Source: Lumbricus terrestris (taxonomy: Eukaryota; Annelida; Clitellata; Crassiclitellata; Lumbricidae). From it: a stretch of 64,000 bases of DNA. The stretch spans positions 15,639,433-15,703,432 of the forward strand of contig OX457036.1 in the NCBI GenBank assembly GCA_949752735.1. Direction: 5' to 3'. The translations under genes were made by a program, and so were the position numbers. The notes beneath the pieces were generated by a model. It saw only the letters and a program-made list of their open reading frames with translations, was not told where the DNA came from and searched no databases. Every line of letters begins with the position of its first letter. Position 1 is the stretch's first letter. Positions 11,434-22,456 of the stretch are shown here, piece by piece.

Positions 11434-11695
11434 CAGTCGATCGAGTTGATCGATCGAGTCGATCATAACTCGGCCAAGTCGAGTCGATCGAAAAATCGTC
11501 GACTCGATCGACTTGCAAGTCGAGTCGATCGTGAGTCTTGCCAAGTCGAGTCGATCGAAAAATCGTCGACTCGATCGACTTGCAAGTCGAGTCGATCGTG
11601 AGTCTTGCCAAGTCGAGTCGATCGAAAAATCGTCGACTTGAAAGTCGAGTCGATCGTGAGTCTTGCTAAGTCGAGTCGATCGTTGTTTCATCTAC
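11434..11695. repeat. Left subterminal TCGAGTCGATCG repeats
   Basis: About four units of about 67 bp contain AAGTCGAGTCGATCG, then AAAAATCGTCGACTCGATCG, then GTGAGTCTTGCC. Each unit is itself partly palindromic around TCGA. Possible transposase-binding sites by analogy with other DNA transposons; unproven. Confidence 0.85.
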
Positions 11696-11741
11696 TCGAC
11701 CCGACTTATAAATATTTTACTTAGCCTACTATTTCTTGAAG

Positions 11742-12168
11742 CAGCGGCGCCCGCAGGATTTTTTTTTTTACGCACAGAAATTTTCGAAGAGGGCCGAACA
11801 GGGAAAATTTTTCGTTAAGTCGCCGAAAAAACTGATGACCTTTTTTTTTTTTTTTTTTAGTCATCAACCAAAAAATTTCCCAAAACATACCTTTTCTATC
11901 CGCCGAAAAACTGATGACCTTTTTTTTTTTTTTTTTTCCTTTTTTTTTTTTAGTCATCAACCGAAAAATTTCCCAAAACATACCTTTTCTATCCGCCGAA
12001 AAAACTGATGACCTTTTTTTTTTTTTTTTTTTTTAATCATCAACCGAAAATTTTTCAAAAACATACCTTTTGGGTCATCGCGCTGTACGCACTTACCTAT
12101 GTGCGTATGTCTGCGGACGCCGCTGCTGTACGCACTTGCGTAAGTGCGTACGCCTGCGGGCGCCGCTG
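11742..12168. mobile_element. Nested hAT-like element, CAGCGGCGCCCGCAGG ends
   Basis: Perfect 16-bp TIR CAGCGGCGCCCGCAGG and TSD TCTTGAAG (11734-11741 and 12169-12176). The interior has three tandem units with long T runs and TAGTCATCAACC. The insertion is younger than the element that hosts it. Confidence 0.9.
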
Positions 12169-12176
12169 TCTTGAAG

Positions 12177-12720
12177 TCTCAAAGTGACCTATTATATACA
12201 GTTTTTGCACACAAGTTCAGCTAACGAACCTTTTGGCAGCTGTCGATTTCGTGTTAGTGGAACTGTGAAAGTTGACTATTATAATAGACGTGCGTTTTCG
12301 ATTTGAATTGAACGAATACAGGTTAACAGAAGCGAATACAACAATTTTGGAAGGGTGGACAAAATTTGTGGTCTTGAACCGACAGAAATTTTCCTTGGTC
12401 TTCCACCGAAAGAATCTTTTTTTAGTCTTTCGCCCAAAAAACTTCTAAAAACCCGTGGCGACTTTGGTTTTTAAAATCTGATGACTTTTTAGTCATGTGC
12501 TAGGCCTACTTTCTCTCTCACCGTCCTGTTCCCGTTGCGTTGATTTGCAGCCTAATTCTTGAAACCTGATGGAGGGAGGGACCACGTCATATGCGAATCT
12601 CTGAATGGGGTGGGGCATGGCCGGATTGGCCCCTTCCTTGGATCCGCTCCTGAATGAGCATGATACAGATCTACTATTATATGCCTGTATATGCAAGTCA
12701 TGTAGATGCTAATTTTGAGA
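12177..12720. other. Unique middle part of the tRNA-inserted element
   Basis: No coding frame of note. A GGCCGGATTGGCCCC-type block at 12600-12655 resembles hAT remnants at 19530 and 32435, so more nested fragments are likely. Confidence 0.4.
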
Positions 12721-12737
12721 ATATAAAAGGAGACCTT

Positions 12738-13740
12738 TTATGACGTCACTTCGATTATGATACAATTCTACAATTAAATAAGTTCACTGAGAAAACGAAA
12801 TTAGGCCTATTGTGACGTCACTTCGATCAGGACACAGATCTGCCGTCATATTATTTCATTAATGTTGAGAATACAGAACTAGGCCTATGCCTATTGTAAC
12901 GTCACTCTGATTATGATGCAATTTTGCTATTATATTATAATTAAGTTCACATCAAGAATTAAAAAAACAGCGCCAATTGTGACGTCACATTGATTATGAT
13001 ACAAATGTACCAGACCTATTTTGGAAGTGCATTTTGAGAATATAAACAAGGTCTAGTGTGACGTCACGTCGATTATGAGACAAATGTACTATTATAGAAG
13101 TGCATATTGAGCATATAAACAAGGTCTATTGTGACGTCACTTCGATTATTATACAGATCCACCAGTATGTTATGTTCGTTTTGCGAATATAAAACGGGGC
13201 CTTTTATGACGTCAGTCACGTCACTTCTATTATAATACAATTCTACTATTAAATAAGTTCACTGGAAAAAACGAAATTAGGTCTATAATTGTGGCGTCAT
13301 TTCGATTATGATACAGATCTGCTGTCATATTATTTTATTTTCATAATACAAAACTGGGGCTGTTTAAATGCAACATCGCTCTGATTATTATACAAATCTA
13401 CTATTATACGTTCAGTTTGAGAATATAAAACTAGGCCCAGTGTGACGTCACCTAGATCATGATACAGACCTACTATTTAAAAAGTTCATTTTGAGAATGA
13501 AATAGTCCTATTGTGGCTAACCTCGATTAGGATAATGATCTGTTATTATAGAAGTACATTTTGAGAGTATAAACTAGGCATATTGTGACTAACTTCAATT
13601 ATTGCACAGATCTACCGTAATAATTATTGAGTTTCATTTACATAATCTAAAACGAGGCCTATTGTGACGTCACTACGATTACAGTGCAAATCTATAAATT
13701 CACTGAGAATACGAAATTAGGCATATTCTTACGTCACACA
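12738..13740. repeat. Array of about 14 CRE-bearing units
   Basis: Units of 65-85 bp share a TATTGTGACGTCAC block, then TCGATTATGATACAGATCTA, then AGTTCATTTTGAGAATATAA. Perfect TGACGTCA occurs at 12741, 12813, 12980, 13059, 13132, 13207, 13443 and 13665; variants occur at 12897, 13292, 13370, 13513, 13584 and 13730. The octamer is better conserved than the surrounding unit. TGACGTCA is the CREB/ATF consensus; binding is not shown. Confidence 0.85.
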
Positions 13741-13822
13741 GATTTATGACACAGATCTACTATCGTATAATTTCATTTTAAGATCATGTAACTGCAGATG
13801 GTGAGCAAGAGACAAAACTAGG

Positions 13823-14025
13823 TCAAGTCGACGCGAAGTCGATCGAGTCGATCGTCGGCCGAGCCAAGTCGATCGAGTCGTAGAAAGGTCGGCGAGTCGA
13901 CGAAGTCGATCGAGTCGATCGTCGGCCGAGCCAAGTCGATCGAGTCGTAGAAAGGTCGGCGAGTCGACGAAATCGATCGAGTCGATCGTCGCACGAGCCA
14001 AGTCGATCGTAGCCCACGACTCGAT
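13823..14025. repeat. Right subterminal TCGATCGAGTCGATCG repeats
   Basis: Three units of about 67 bp, GTCGATCGAGTCGATCGTCG followed by GCCGAGCCAAG and TAGAAAGGTCGGCGAG. They are related in motif, not in full sequence, to the left subterminal repeats. The small arginine/serine-rich frames here are repeat artefacts. Confidence 0.85.
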
Positions 14026-14040
14026 CGACTGCGGGGTATA

Positions 14041-14091
14041 CATGAGACTCTTAATCTCAGGGTCGTGGGTTCGAGCCCCACGTTGGGCGCA
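14041..14091 (+). pseudogene. 3' half of the split tRNA-Lys(CUU) gene
   Basis: CATGAGACTCTTAATCTCAG through GGTTCGAGCCCCACGTTGGG is the anticodon arm, T arm and acceptor strand, identical to the intact copy at 19257. The T-rich terminator follows near 14105. With the 5' half at 11393 it rebuilds a full tRNA if the element and one TSD copy are removed. Confidence 0.9.
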
Positions 14092-14163
14092 ACATTTTGG
14101 ATGTTTTTTTAAACTTAATCATTGATGTCTTGCTTACCGGTGTAGCTAACTAGGCCAGTAGCC

Positions 14164-14166
<3 letters not shown>

Positions 14167-14210
<44 letters not shown>
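14167..14210. repeat. (TA)n microsatellite
   Basis: A pure TA run of about 44 nt. Confidence 0.95.
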
Positions 14211-14212
<2 letters not shown>

Positions 14213-14330
14213 GGGCAAGCACAGCATTTCTTGCATTATGCAGTTTGTATGGACGATATCAATTGGTGATGACTTATCGTGTGACTGCGGGTGTCCAGGA
14301 ATGGCAAAACCAAACGTTTGCCGCACTAGT

Positions 14331-14396
14331 AGTAGAGATGGGCCGATGGGAGTTCTCTTGAAGGGGCGCTATATAAATGTACAATTACAATTATAT
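14331..14396 (+). mobile_element. LINE 3'-end fragment
   Basis: GGGAGTTCTCTTGAAGGGGC, then GCTATATAAATGTACAATTACAATTA, is the tail also seen at 54626-54742, where it follows a reverse transcriptase C-terminus. Confidence 0.7.
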
Positions 14397-14432
14397 GATG
14401 ACCATTGACCTATGCGTGGTCTCAAATAGCAA

Positions 14433-14503
14433 TCCTCGTTAGTATAGTGGTGAGTATCCCCGCCTGTCACCCGGGAGACCGGGGTTCAATTCCCCGACGG
14501 GAG
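14433..14503 (+). tRNA. tRNA-Asp(GUC), variant copy
   Basis: Cloverleaf sequence of tRNA-Asp with anticodon GTC in CCTGTCACC. Compared with the intact copy at 22793 it has C instead of G in the anticodon stem and lacks one G in the 3' acceptor strand, so folding is weakened. A T5 terminator follows. It may be a pseudogene. Confidence 0.75.
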
Positions 14504-14522
14504 ATGCTAATTTTTAAAATTG

Positions 14523-15060
14523 AGGCGCTTTCAAAATAATCACCGCATAGTCACGAGGCGCTTTGTTGATGTCCGCAATAGATTCTTCTGGCGCACAGTT
14601 GCGCACTGCATACGTAGTCCTACAAGTAGGTCTACACACGTAGATATATTTTAGCCTACTGCAGTGCAGGGCATTGGCGTAGGAGGCTGGGGTCCGGGGG
14701 CAAATGCCCCCAAATTTCTGGCAAATGTATTTTCGGGCAAAACAGGCATGGGCGGACGAACCTTTTTTCGGGCAAACAGGCATGGGAGGATTTTTTGGCA
14801 CACAGGGGTAAAACAGCTATATTTTCTGAAGATTTGTACGAAATGACTAAAAAGAGGTCATTAGTTATTTTTTCAGTGGGAAATCGAAATGACTAAAAAA
14901 ATAAAAGGTCATCAGTTTTTTTCGGTGGAAAATCGAAATGACTAAAAAAAATTAAAAGGTCATCAGTTTTTTTCGGTGGAAAATCGAAATGACTAAAAAA
15001 AATTAAAAAGTCATCAGAAAATTTGGTCGATGAAAAAATGTCGGAGACTCGCGGTCCGCC
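14523..15060. repeat. Tandem GGTCATCAG/AATGACTAAAAA units and flank
   Basis: 14523-14680 is the tRNA-Asp 3' flank, with a TCACGAGG block shared with 22941. From 14868 to 15015 three to four units of about 60 bp read TTTCGGTGGAAAATCGAAAT, then GACTAAAAAAAATTAAAAG. This is the interior of a MITE-like element that begins near 14668 (GGGCATTGGCGTAGGAGG); its right end is unclear. Confidence 0.6.
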
Positions 15061-15364
15061 CAAACATTTTAAGTAGGCCTATACTTATCGGGCAAGAGTC
15101 AAAATTCGAGTACCTGTAAAAACGGTCAGTTCTTTCCGAGTAGGCCTATACTACTATAGGTTACTAAATGAGACCAACCGGTAGGATACTTAAAAACAGT
15201 AGGGGCCTACTCGATTTACATTCCAACACAAGCTCAATAGCCCAGTAGGCCTTTAAGTCCTGGCTTACATTTCGGCAGGTGATTGTCATGAAAGTAGGCC
15301 TATGTCTAAATTACCCTAGATTAACGTTATAGGCCAAAACCTATAACGCAGTTAAAAACTAATT

Positions 15365-15443
15365 GGAGAACCGGGTATCGATCCCCGTACGGTCGTACCT
15401 CTCGCATGCTAAGCGAGCGCTCTACCATGTGAGCTAGTTCCCC
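15365..15443 (-). pseudogene. tRNA-Ala(AGC) with an insertion, likely pseudogene
   Basis: Matches the tRNA-Ala at 22384 except for about 8 extra bases in the variable region (GTAC...GTAC) and one G missing from the T stem. The anticodon loop TTAGCAT is intact. The insertion is not at the standard intron position. Confidence 0.75.
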
Positions 15444-15495
15444 GTCCACGCAGATATCATGCATCACGCGACTATAGGCCTACTACTGTTCTCTC

Positions 15496-16246
15496 CATGG
15501 GCGTCCGCAGGAATTTTTCTAGGGGGGCGCAGATTTTATAAATTGTCACAGTGGCTAAATAGGTTGTCGAAAGCAACCGATCACTCCGCCTTCGTCGCTC
15601 GCTTCTTCTGCTCTGGCTCCCTGTCGATCAGCTGTCACGGAACCCAACATGCGAAAAATCATAGACATTCATTGTAAAAACTGTTATGATAGTCAAATTT
15701 TATGTGACTGTAATCTGACCTTACTGTTGAAATAACAATTGCAATCGTCTGGGTTCAATGGGTCCTTATATCCAAACTGATTTAGCACTTCACGAATCCG
15801 CTTCTGCTGTCTGAAATTGTTTCTGAAGTACGATATACATGTACAATGTACATAGTTACACTCTTTAGGTCTATACAGAGACCTGATTAACGGTGGTCAC
15901 TGGTTGTTGATCAAATGAATCCATGTTTCTACCCTCATATAAGTTCCATATTGAATTACCTTAATTTCTATGACAGGCCTACCCGATGTAGGCTATTCCT
16001 AAGCCTATATAGGCCTACTGGTATTTAGTTTTAAAAAGTCTGACCGTCTACAGAACTTAACTTCAAACGAAAATGAAACGCCCTTGACAGTGTGTTCAGT
16101 TCCCAAATCCCAACAAATTGCCCTTCGCTTTGAATGAGCGGGAAGCTTTTGATCCCTTGTGTTGTGAGTCTTGTGACCTCAATGATCAATCTGCCAGCAA
16201 GGTCGTTATTCCTCTGCTTCCCTAAGCTCCCTTCCCTCTCCGCTCG

Positions 16247-16292
<46 letters not shown>

Positions 16293-17316
16293 CCACCCTA
16301 TCAAGTATCAACTTTGATGTTACCCGGTATGTTTCCTCTTCTCTCCCTCCTCTCCCTTTCTTTCTCTGTCCCTTCTATACCCTTTCCTCTCTGTCTCTTG
16401 CTGGCACCCTCGCTATCTTGATCTGTTATCCCCTCTCTGAAATCAACCAAGGCTGAGTCAACGCATCGTGTATAATAATAATGCACCTCATCCTATAGTA
16501 TATGTATATATATATATTATATATAATATAGGCAGTATAATATTATAGGACTCCATGTATAGTTGTATACTATAGAAATGCAGTAGTTCCGAAGCTAGCA
16601 GGATATTTAAAGTGTCAAAACGCGTGTTGGCTGGCATCTAAGCTGATTTTTTACATAGTCAGTGTCAGATACTGTCGCTTCAGTCAGTGCTAATTAAGTT
16701 TGTTTATATAAACTACACTACTATAGGCTATGCGACTACATTCGCGCAGGGCTGTTTTTAAGGAATTTTTAGAACTGCACAACCCCTTCTTTCCCTTCCC
16801 ATCCTCCATGGTAAATTACTTCCAATTGGATGACAATGACCTTTTTTGCTAGTTTTCACTGCACAGAACTTGTGACATTACTGCTTCTACAACTGCACAA
16901 ATCCATTTAGAACTGCACATTTTGTGTAGAACTGCACGTTAAAAAAGCCCTGCATTCGCGTTTCACCGGCTGGCTCTCGTAGTTCTAGTGATCGCCTGTA
17001 ACAACACAAGAGTCCCTGTTAGAGGTCACCCGATACCAATTGCTTAGCAATTAGGCGATACGACTGAATGGCATTTTGTCGTATCGCGTTAACAGTATGA
17101 ATTTCCATATTACCACAAGAGAACTACAGGCTACCTATACGTTATGCGTCCAAAGAAAGATAGGTCCAACCGATAGAACCCACCAATAATCATGTTGAAA
17201 ATCGCATTGTAGATTTGTAATAGTCATAACCAAATAATATAAAGTTATCTGCAAATATGCGGAAAATCCAGGGGGGCGCACTTGCGCCCCCTTGCGCCCC
17301 CCTGCGGACGCCCATG
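15496..17316. mobile_element. 1.8-kb hAT-like element, CATGGGCGTCCGCAGG ends
   Basis: Perfect 16-bp TIR CATGGGCGTCCGCAGG and a perfect 8-bp TSD GTTCTCTC (15488-15495 and 17317-17324). It contains a TA/TG microsatellite at 16245-16292, TA-rich DNA near 16500, and a younger 206-bp element at 16747-16952. No transposase. Confidence 0.9.
16747..16952. mobile_element. 206-bp MITE, CAGGGCT family
   Basis: Ends CAGGGCTGTTTTTAAGGAAT and TTAAAAAAGCCCTG, with TSD CATTCGCG on both sides (16739-16746 and 16953-16960). The copy at 37670-37875 has the same length in reverse orientation. Confidence 0.95.
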
Positions 17317-17488
17317 GTTCTCTCAGTGTTTAATCTAGGCATATTCGGGGGGATACAGTGAAAAAAAGGTAATCAGATTTGATTATAGGGTCTAATTTAC
17401 TCATTTACTGTAGCGCATTTCTATCTGGTACACAAAGAGTCAAAGACTAGAAAGGTCCTCAGAACCATTAGAGAAGAAACATTACAAC

Positions 17489-18894
17489 CATGGGCGTAAC
17501 TTTGTATCAAATAGTGGTGGTGACTGGTGACTATGATTCCTCTGCAGTCTGCAGCTCTGGTCACAAGGGTAGAGAGGCAAAACGCCCTCCCTGCTCCATT
17601 CCCCCCTGTGCTATGTAGTGAACAGTTTGACTGTTCCGGGGTCTTTTAGTTGTTCCATAATCGCCAGCAATTTGCGCTTTGATGGTTTGTCTATTTTTTT
17701 AGATAGACATTTATTTTTTGTGTTTCTTTGAAAGAGTTTGCCGCTAGCCCGCTACCTTTGTATTGATCATTAATGATGTAAAAAATGACAGGCATAGCCA
17801 TTAATACAAACTATAAGACTATATATATAGTGTAAAGTACGCTATACCATGCAGTATCTCGAATTACAGTGTATACAATAAATTTGACTTTGCTTATATA
17901 AATGAAAAAATTACATAAGCAATATCACAGGTGGAACTAAGCAAAACGCCCTCTGTAGGCCTATTTGAATGCATTGAAGATCCATTCTTAGCAAGCAATT
18001 TTTGTGTGCTTCAAAGAATAGAGGTGCAGTCCAAAATACCCTCAGAATCAAAAAGTTACAGTACCGTACCTCTTTAAAGTTATTTTAGGCCTTAGAGGTC
18101 ACAAAGGTTTTCAGAAAATACAAATGGGCAACAACGGGCGTTTTGCCCATGTGGGGGTAAAACGTCCCTTTGAGGCACCTTAATTGTATTTAATTGTTTT
18201 GCACTGTCATCCTTTTAGAAATTTTATCGAACACAATAGCACCCTACGTTTTTTGGGACAGTCAGCACTATAGATCCTACAGTAATTTCAAGCTTGAAAT
18301 GCTATTGATCATGTTGTAAATTAGCAAAGCCAAGGGGCGTTTTGTCCCCCTCCCCTTTCCTTACCTTATGTCTTCCTTCGCCTTCCTTTATCCCTTCCGC
18401 AAATACGAATTTAGTATAAGCCTACTTTTGTCTGGCACTTCAGGCCCTCGATCGCAAATTAAAACAATGCAATGTCATGTTCGTACGGTATTTTCAAAAT
18501 GAATTTTACAATTTGATCTTTTTTTATAAATTCAATTTCACAATGTCAAGTCCAGATTGTATACAAGAAAACCTCACCTATATAATTATTATTATGAAAC
18601 CAAGCACGTGTAAGTAAGGACTGTACGGTAAGCTTACATGTAGTGTGGACAATGAAAACAACGAGGATTAAGCCTCTAATGCCTCGATCAGATCTATCAG
18701 CTGTGCCGACATTGCGATATTAAATATTCAGGAATACATCATTTTATACAATGTGTAGACTGTATACGCGTGACAGCCAAAATGCTTTCAAAAATATTTC
18801 TGGACAGGACCAAAAAGTGGTGGTGACTGTCACCACCACTTTTAAAAGTGGTGGTGACTGGACACAACCGTCACAATAGAAAGTTACGCCTATG
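17489..18894. mobile_element. 1.4-kb hAT-like element in the tRNA-Lys unit
   Basis: Ends CATGGGCGTAACTTTGTAT and AGAAAGTTACGCCTATG. TSD ATTACAAC at 17481-17488 and 18895-18902. The paralogous unit at 25200-25230 reads through this point without the element. Contains GTGGTGGTGACTG repeats near both ends. No transposase. Confidence 0.9.
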
Positions 18895-19256
18895 ATTACA
18901 ACAGCAAAAATACTCAAATTGGTTATGAGAAGCATACAGAAAACCCTCCTCTGTCAGCGCTATGTGCCTCATCGGTTGGGGTCCACCCACCGAACGGCCG
19001 TTTGTTCCCAACCCAAACCTGGATCCACCCCCCCGCCCAAGCAGAGGACTTCATAAAACACTGGTCTATTCTGCCTCAACAGCGAAAACGCTTCAAGGCA
19101 GTCTACCTGTCACACTGGAAGCCATGATCATGAGAGAAACTACATAACTGGTGAGTTCCAATCAGAATTGTAATCATGCAACACCCACATCAGCATCCCG
19201 TCCCAAATCGACAGAGGTTATTAATTTATTACAATGCATGCGTAAGCGTATCAGCT

Positions 19257-19329
19257 GCCCGGCTAGCTCAGTCGGTAGAGCATGAGACTCTTAATCTCAG
19301 GGTCGTGGGTTCGAGCCCCACGTTGGGCG
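19257..19329 (+). tRNA. tRNA-Lys(CUU)
   Basis: Complete 73-nt cloverleaf. GCCCGGC pairs with GTTGGGC with one G-T pair, the A box is TAGCTCAGTCGG, the anticodon arm is TGAGACTCTTAATCTCA, and the B box is GGTTCGAGCCC. A T7 terminator begins at 19334. The best-preserved Lys copy on the plus strand. Confidence 0.97.
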
Positions 19330-19524
19330 CAACTTTTTTTACTTAGCCTAATCATTATGCAGTCAAAATTGCTCTACGAAAAGTTTATTGCGCTAATACA
19401 GACTTAGTCTCGAGATACGTTTCTAACCTAAATGCTGAACTAAGGGCTGTCAACCGCCCCGGATTCGCCGGGACAGTCCCGGAATCGGCCCGGTGCATCC
19501 CGTGTCCCGGATTGATCTCAAATC

Positions 19525-20091
19525 AGGGCCCTTTCAGGGGCCAATCCAGAGGGAAATCCGGCCATGGCCCTCCCCTCATTTCAAAAGTGCATAGGACGTG
19601 GCGCCCCTATTTTGTTTTAGCAAGCATTAAATCAGTGCAGTGGGAGAGAAAAGTAGGATATATATACGACGACTAGAGAGGTCATAGTAGCCTATAGCCT
19701 AGCTATTGCTTGCAGAGATCGGTCTACGTCGATCAGAAATCCTAAATACTTTTTATCATTACTAAAATAATGGAGTTAATTTGCTAACATTTCATCTTCA
19801 AAGGTACCATTACAGTGTGAAAACTCACCTAAGAATATTTTTTAAAGTATTGCGTGTATTTATTTAAGTCTTAGATCACTCTTATAAGCACTGAAAAAGT
19901 AGCCTACAGTAATTTTTGTTAAGATGACACCTTATTTGTGACCTTAAAATGCTGCCATTGCAATGTGGAAATGCAACAAGTTTCTCATGGAGAGGGGGCA
20001 TCCCTCCCCCATACCATCCCCTCTCCCACACGAGCGTTCCCCAGAAACCTGAATTTCCCCTCCACCCAGAGGAGGGGACTAGATTAAACAC
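19525..20091. mobile_element. Nested insertion with CTAGATTAAACACTG end
   Basis: It interrupts GGATTGATCTCAAATTGTCC, which is continuous at 5360. ATTGATCTCAxAT is repeated on both sides, about 13 bp, longer than the other TSDs. The right end CTAGATTAAACACTG belongs to the 24059 family, but the left end begins CAGGGCCC, so it may be two fused fragments. Confidence 0.6.
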
Positions 20092-20485
20092 TGATTGATC
20101 TCATATTGTCCCGGAATTTGTTGTAGAGGTTCACTTCACAAAATCGCGTTATTTTTACACTGAACTCGACAAATTGTGCAATGATTTTGCGTTCTGTGCT
20201 CTACCTGACGTTTAGGCCTACAACTGCACAACGCTTGGTTGAAGTTTTCAAAACTTTGCAAATCACTGACATGCATGCAGTAGCATTGTGTCGTAGGCCT
20301 ATCATACGTCAGTTAGTTTCCAAAGCTTTTTGCGAGATAGGGTTCAGCTGTTTCAACATTTTGGATGACCTGTTGTAAGCTTAGGCTGTAGGCCTATGCA
20401 CCGCCTAACATTCGTAATTAGCCTATCTCAGCACCAAACTTGTTAAATTATACAAGCGCGGAACTGTCCACAAATATAAATTTTA

Positions 20486-21452
20486 TAGGGCTGTTGTTCG
20501 ATTAAAAATTTTAATCGAAATTAATCGCGCGATTAATTTTTTTAATCGCAATTAACTGCAAATTAATCGCATAATAGGCCTATTTCCTTCAAATATACTA
20601 ATCTTACTATTTTCTAAGGACCCCTGAAGCATAAAATTTTAATGACTTAATGCATTCTCTCTATTGCAAACATATTTAATAACCTTTGGCTGAGGCCAAT
20701 TGAATTTCTGCATTTAGTTTATTGAACAGTTTTGTATGACAGATAGAATTGAAACACTGTTTAAATCAGTCAACTGCTCAAAATCCGTTAATTTTTTTCA
20801 TTTGAGCCACCTTTAATTAAAATGATATAGGCCTAAATGTGAGAATTAAACAACCGTTTCTGACTATCAAAATTAATTATTTATTCAGCCAATTGTATAG
20901 GCAGACCAGTTTATTTATATTGGTCGGTTCAAGGGATGCTCTTATTAATTAACAATAGTAGGTCTACTATAATTGAACCTCATTATTTAGTCACAATTTT
21001 TCACAAGAGGTTGAGGTTCTTGCCAAACCTCGTCTCAGTTGTCCCCTGTAAACATTTATCATTTGAAATCTAAAATCCATTGATCTTACCATCTAACATA
21101 ATCTGACGGGGCGAGGACAGAGTAAACAACCTTAGCGGACGATGCGATGCGACACCGGCGACTCATCATCGTTAGCGTTTAATGCATGTTTTGGTTCGCA
21201 TACAGACGATAATTGAGCAAAGAATTGCTACGATAATACTAAAATTCTTTGTTGGAAAATTTGCCAAAGAATGTATCACTAGCTTTAGGTATGAGACTTT
21301 CGTTTAAAACGATCGAGTGTTTCTGCCTCTGATTCCATTTTAATCAGATCTAATTAACGCGTAGGCCTACGATAAATGCGTTAAAAATTTTAATCGCAAC
21401 ATTTTTTAACGCGTTAATCGCACGCGTTAACGCGATTAAATCAACAGCTCTA
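20486..21452. mobile_element. hAT-like element, TAGGGCTGTTG ends, ATTAATCGCG-rich
   Basis: TAGGGCTGTTG pairs with CAACAGCTCTA. TSD AAATTTTA at 20478-20485 and 21453-21460. Both ends are dense in TTAATCGCGATTAA-like palindromes. 967 bp, no transposase. Confidence 0.9.
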
Positions 21453-21508
21453 AAATTTTAGCATGACATAATGACATGATTGTGCTGATTTCTACGGCTT
21501 AGTGCCCA

Positions 21509-21874
21509 CAGTGGCGGCGCCAGGATTTTCCTTTGGGGGGGCTGGATTTTCAAGAAATATTTTCCGTTTCAGTCGCCAAAATTTCTGACGACTTTTTTGG
21601 CCATCGACCAAAATCCGAAGAAAATTTTCCATTGTCGCCGTCAAAATTTCTGACGATCTTTTTTTAGTCATTTGATCGAAATCTTCGAAAATGATCCTTT
21701 TTCATTAATACGCCGAACTGTCTGTCAAACCTCGTGAGTACCTTTACGGTTATTGGGGGGTGGGGGGAAGCTAAAGGGGGTTAATCGTGCAAATATTTTA
21801 TTTTTACATGGAAAAAAATGGATGGCCTTTTTTAGGGAGGGGGCTTAGCCCCCTAGCCCCTCGCGCCGCTACTG
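21509..21874. mobile_element. hAT-like MITE, CAGTGGCGGCGCC family
   Basis: Starts CAGTGGCGGCGCCAGGATTT and ends CGCGCCGCTACTG. Flanks AGTGCCCA and AGTGCCTG are a slightly decayed 8-bp TSD. Confidence 0.85.
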
Positions 21875-22252
21875 AGTGCCTGCAGTCTTCTGTAACTGCT
21901 TAAAGCTCAGCAGAAGTACCAGTTTAAGAGACAAGCTATGTTCTAACATGCAGTCGCAGACGGCAAACCCAATAACTGACCTGCCATGCTGCATAGGATA
22001 GGCCTACAGGAAGTAGAATTGTAGCTTATGGCCTAAGCCTATAGTATAGGCTATTTATGTGAACTTCACTCGTGCTGGGCTCATGAGTGGTTACTCTGGT
22101 AGGTCTAGGTTAGGGCCTACTGGAAATTTAAAAACTCTCTTCTTGAAGTGGATTCTAATTTTAAATTTAGGCCAATATTATTGTCTTTTAACGATTTATT
22201 TGCAACTAGTGCCAATTCACGATTATTTTTCTCGATTGTAGATCGGATCCTA

Positions 22253-22305
22253 GGCTCCGATGATAATTATAGGTTATAACTTATAACCTATAATTATCAT
22301 CGGCT
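22253..22305. repeat. Perfect AT-rich palindrome
   Basis: GATGATAATTATAGGTTATA is followed, after a single central base region, by its exact reverse complement. It could extrude a hairpin of about 21 bp. Confidence 0.85.
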
Positions 22306-22383
22306 AACACAACATATTTTCATTTTGAAGTTATGAGTAAAATTATCTTGATTTAAACGCGATGGTACAGTTTAAAAAATATA

Positions 22384-22456
22384 TGGAGAACCGGGGTATC
22401 GATCCCCGTACCTCTCGCATGCTAAGCGAGCGCTCTACCATGTGAGCTAGTTCCCC
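22384..22456 (-). tRNA. tRNA-Ala(AGC)
   Basis: Minus-strand sequence GGGGAACTAGCTCACATGG through GGTTCTCCA folds into a full cloverleaf. The anticodon loop is TTAGCAT, with AGC as anticodon; the B box is GATCGATACCC. T6 terminator downstream. Confidence 0.93.

Larger units (their letters stand above)
11425..14040. mobile_element. Nonautonomous DNA transposon inserted in a tRNA-Lys gene
   Basis: Perfect inverted ends of 22 bp, beginning TATACCCCGCAGTCGATCGA, and an 8-bp TSD (CATGAGAC) are seen directly. Each end is followed by direct and inverted TCGAGTCGATCG units (11434-11695 on the left, 13823-14025 on the right). The middle carries a 14-unit CRE-like array and a nested hAT element at 11742-12168. 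There is no transposase frame, so any movement needs a partner. Dada elements are a DNA transposon superfamily known to insert into multicopy small-RNA genes, including tRNA genes; as I recall their TSDs are 6-7 bp. Membership is therefore a hypothesis. Confidence 0.9.
17325..19440 (+). repeat. tRNA-Lys paralogous unit, forward copy
   Basis: Sequence from CTAGGCATATTCGGGG (17336) to the 3' flank of the tRNA at 19257 recurs in reverse orientation at 23650-25373. Each copy carries its own transposon, and the other copy supplies the empty site. The conserved flank on both sides of the tRNA shows that a large segment was duplicated, not only the tRNA. Confidence 0.8.
19443..22340. mobile_element. 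Second copy of the TAGGGCTGYCAAC element, with nested insertions
   Basis: AGGGCTGTCAACCGCCCCGG and the following CCCGGA-rich sequence match 5298-5420. Blocks matching 5690-5760 reappear at 21460-21530 and 21880-21910, and the GGCTAACACAAC block near 22305 matches 5970. Insertions at about 19525-20091, 20486-21452 and 21509-21874 explain the extra length. The right TIR is missing next to tRNA-Ala. Confidence 0.7.

Noticed and set aside
16134..16421. 95-codon frame with Ile-Tyr run and hydrophobic segments
   Set aside because: It crosses the TA/TG microsatellite inside the 15496-17316 element and has no recognisable domain.
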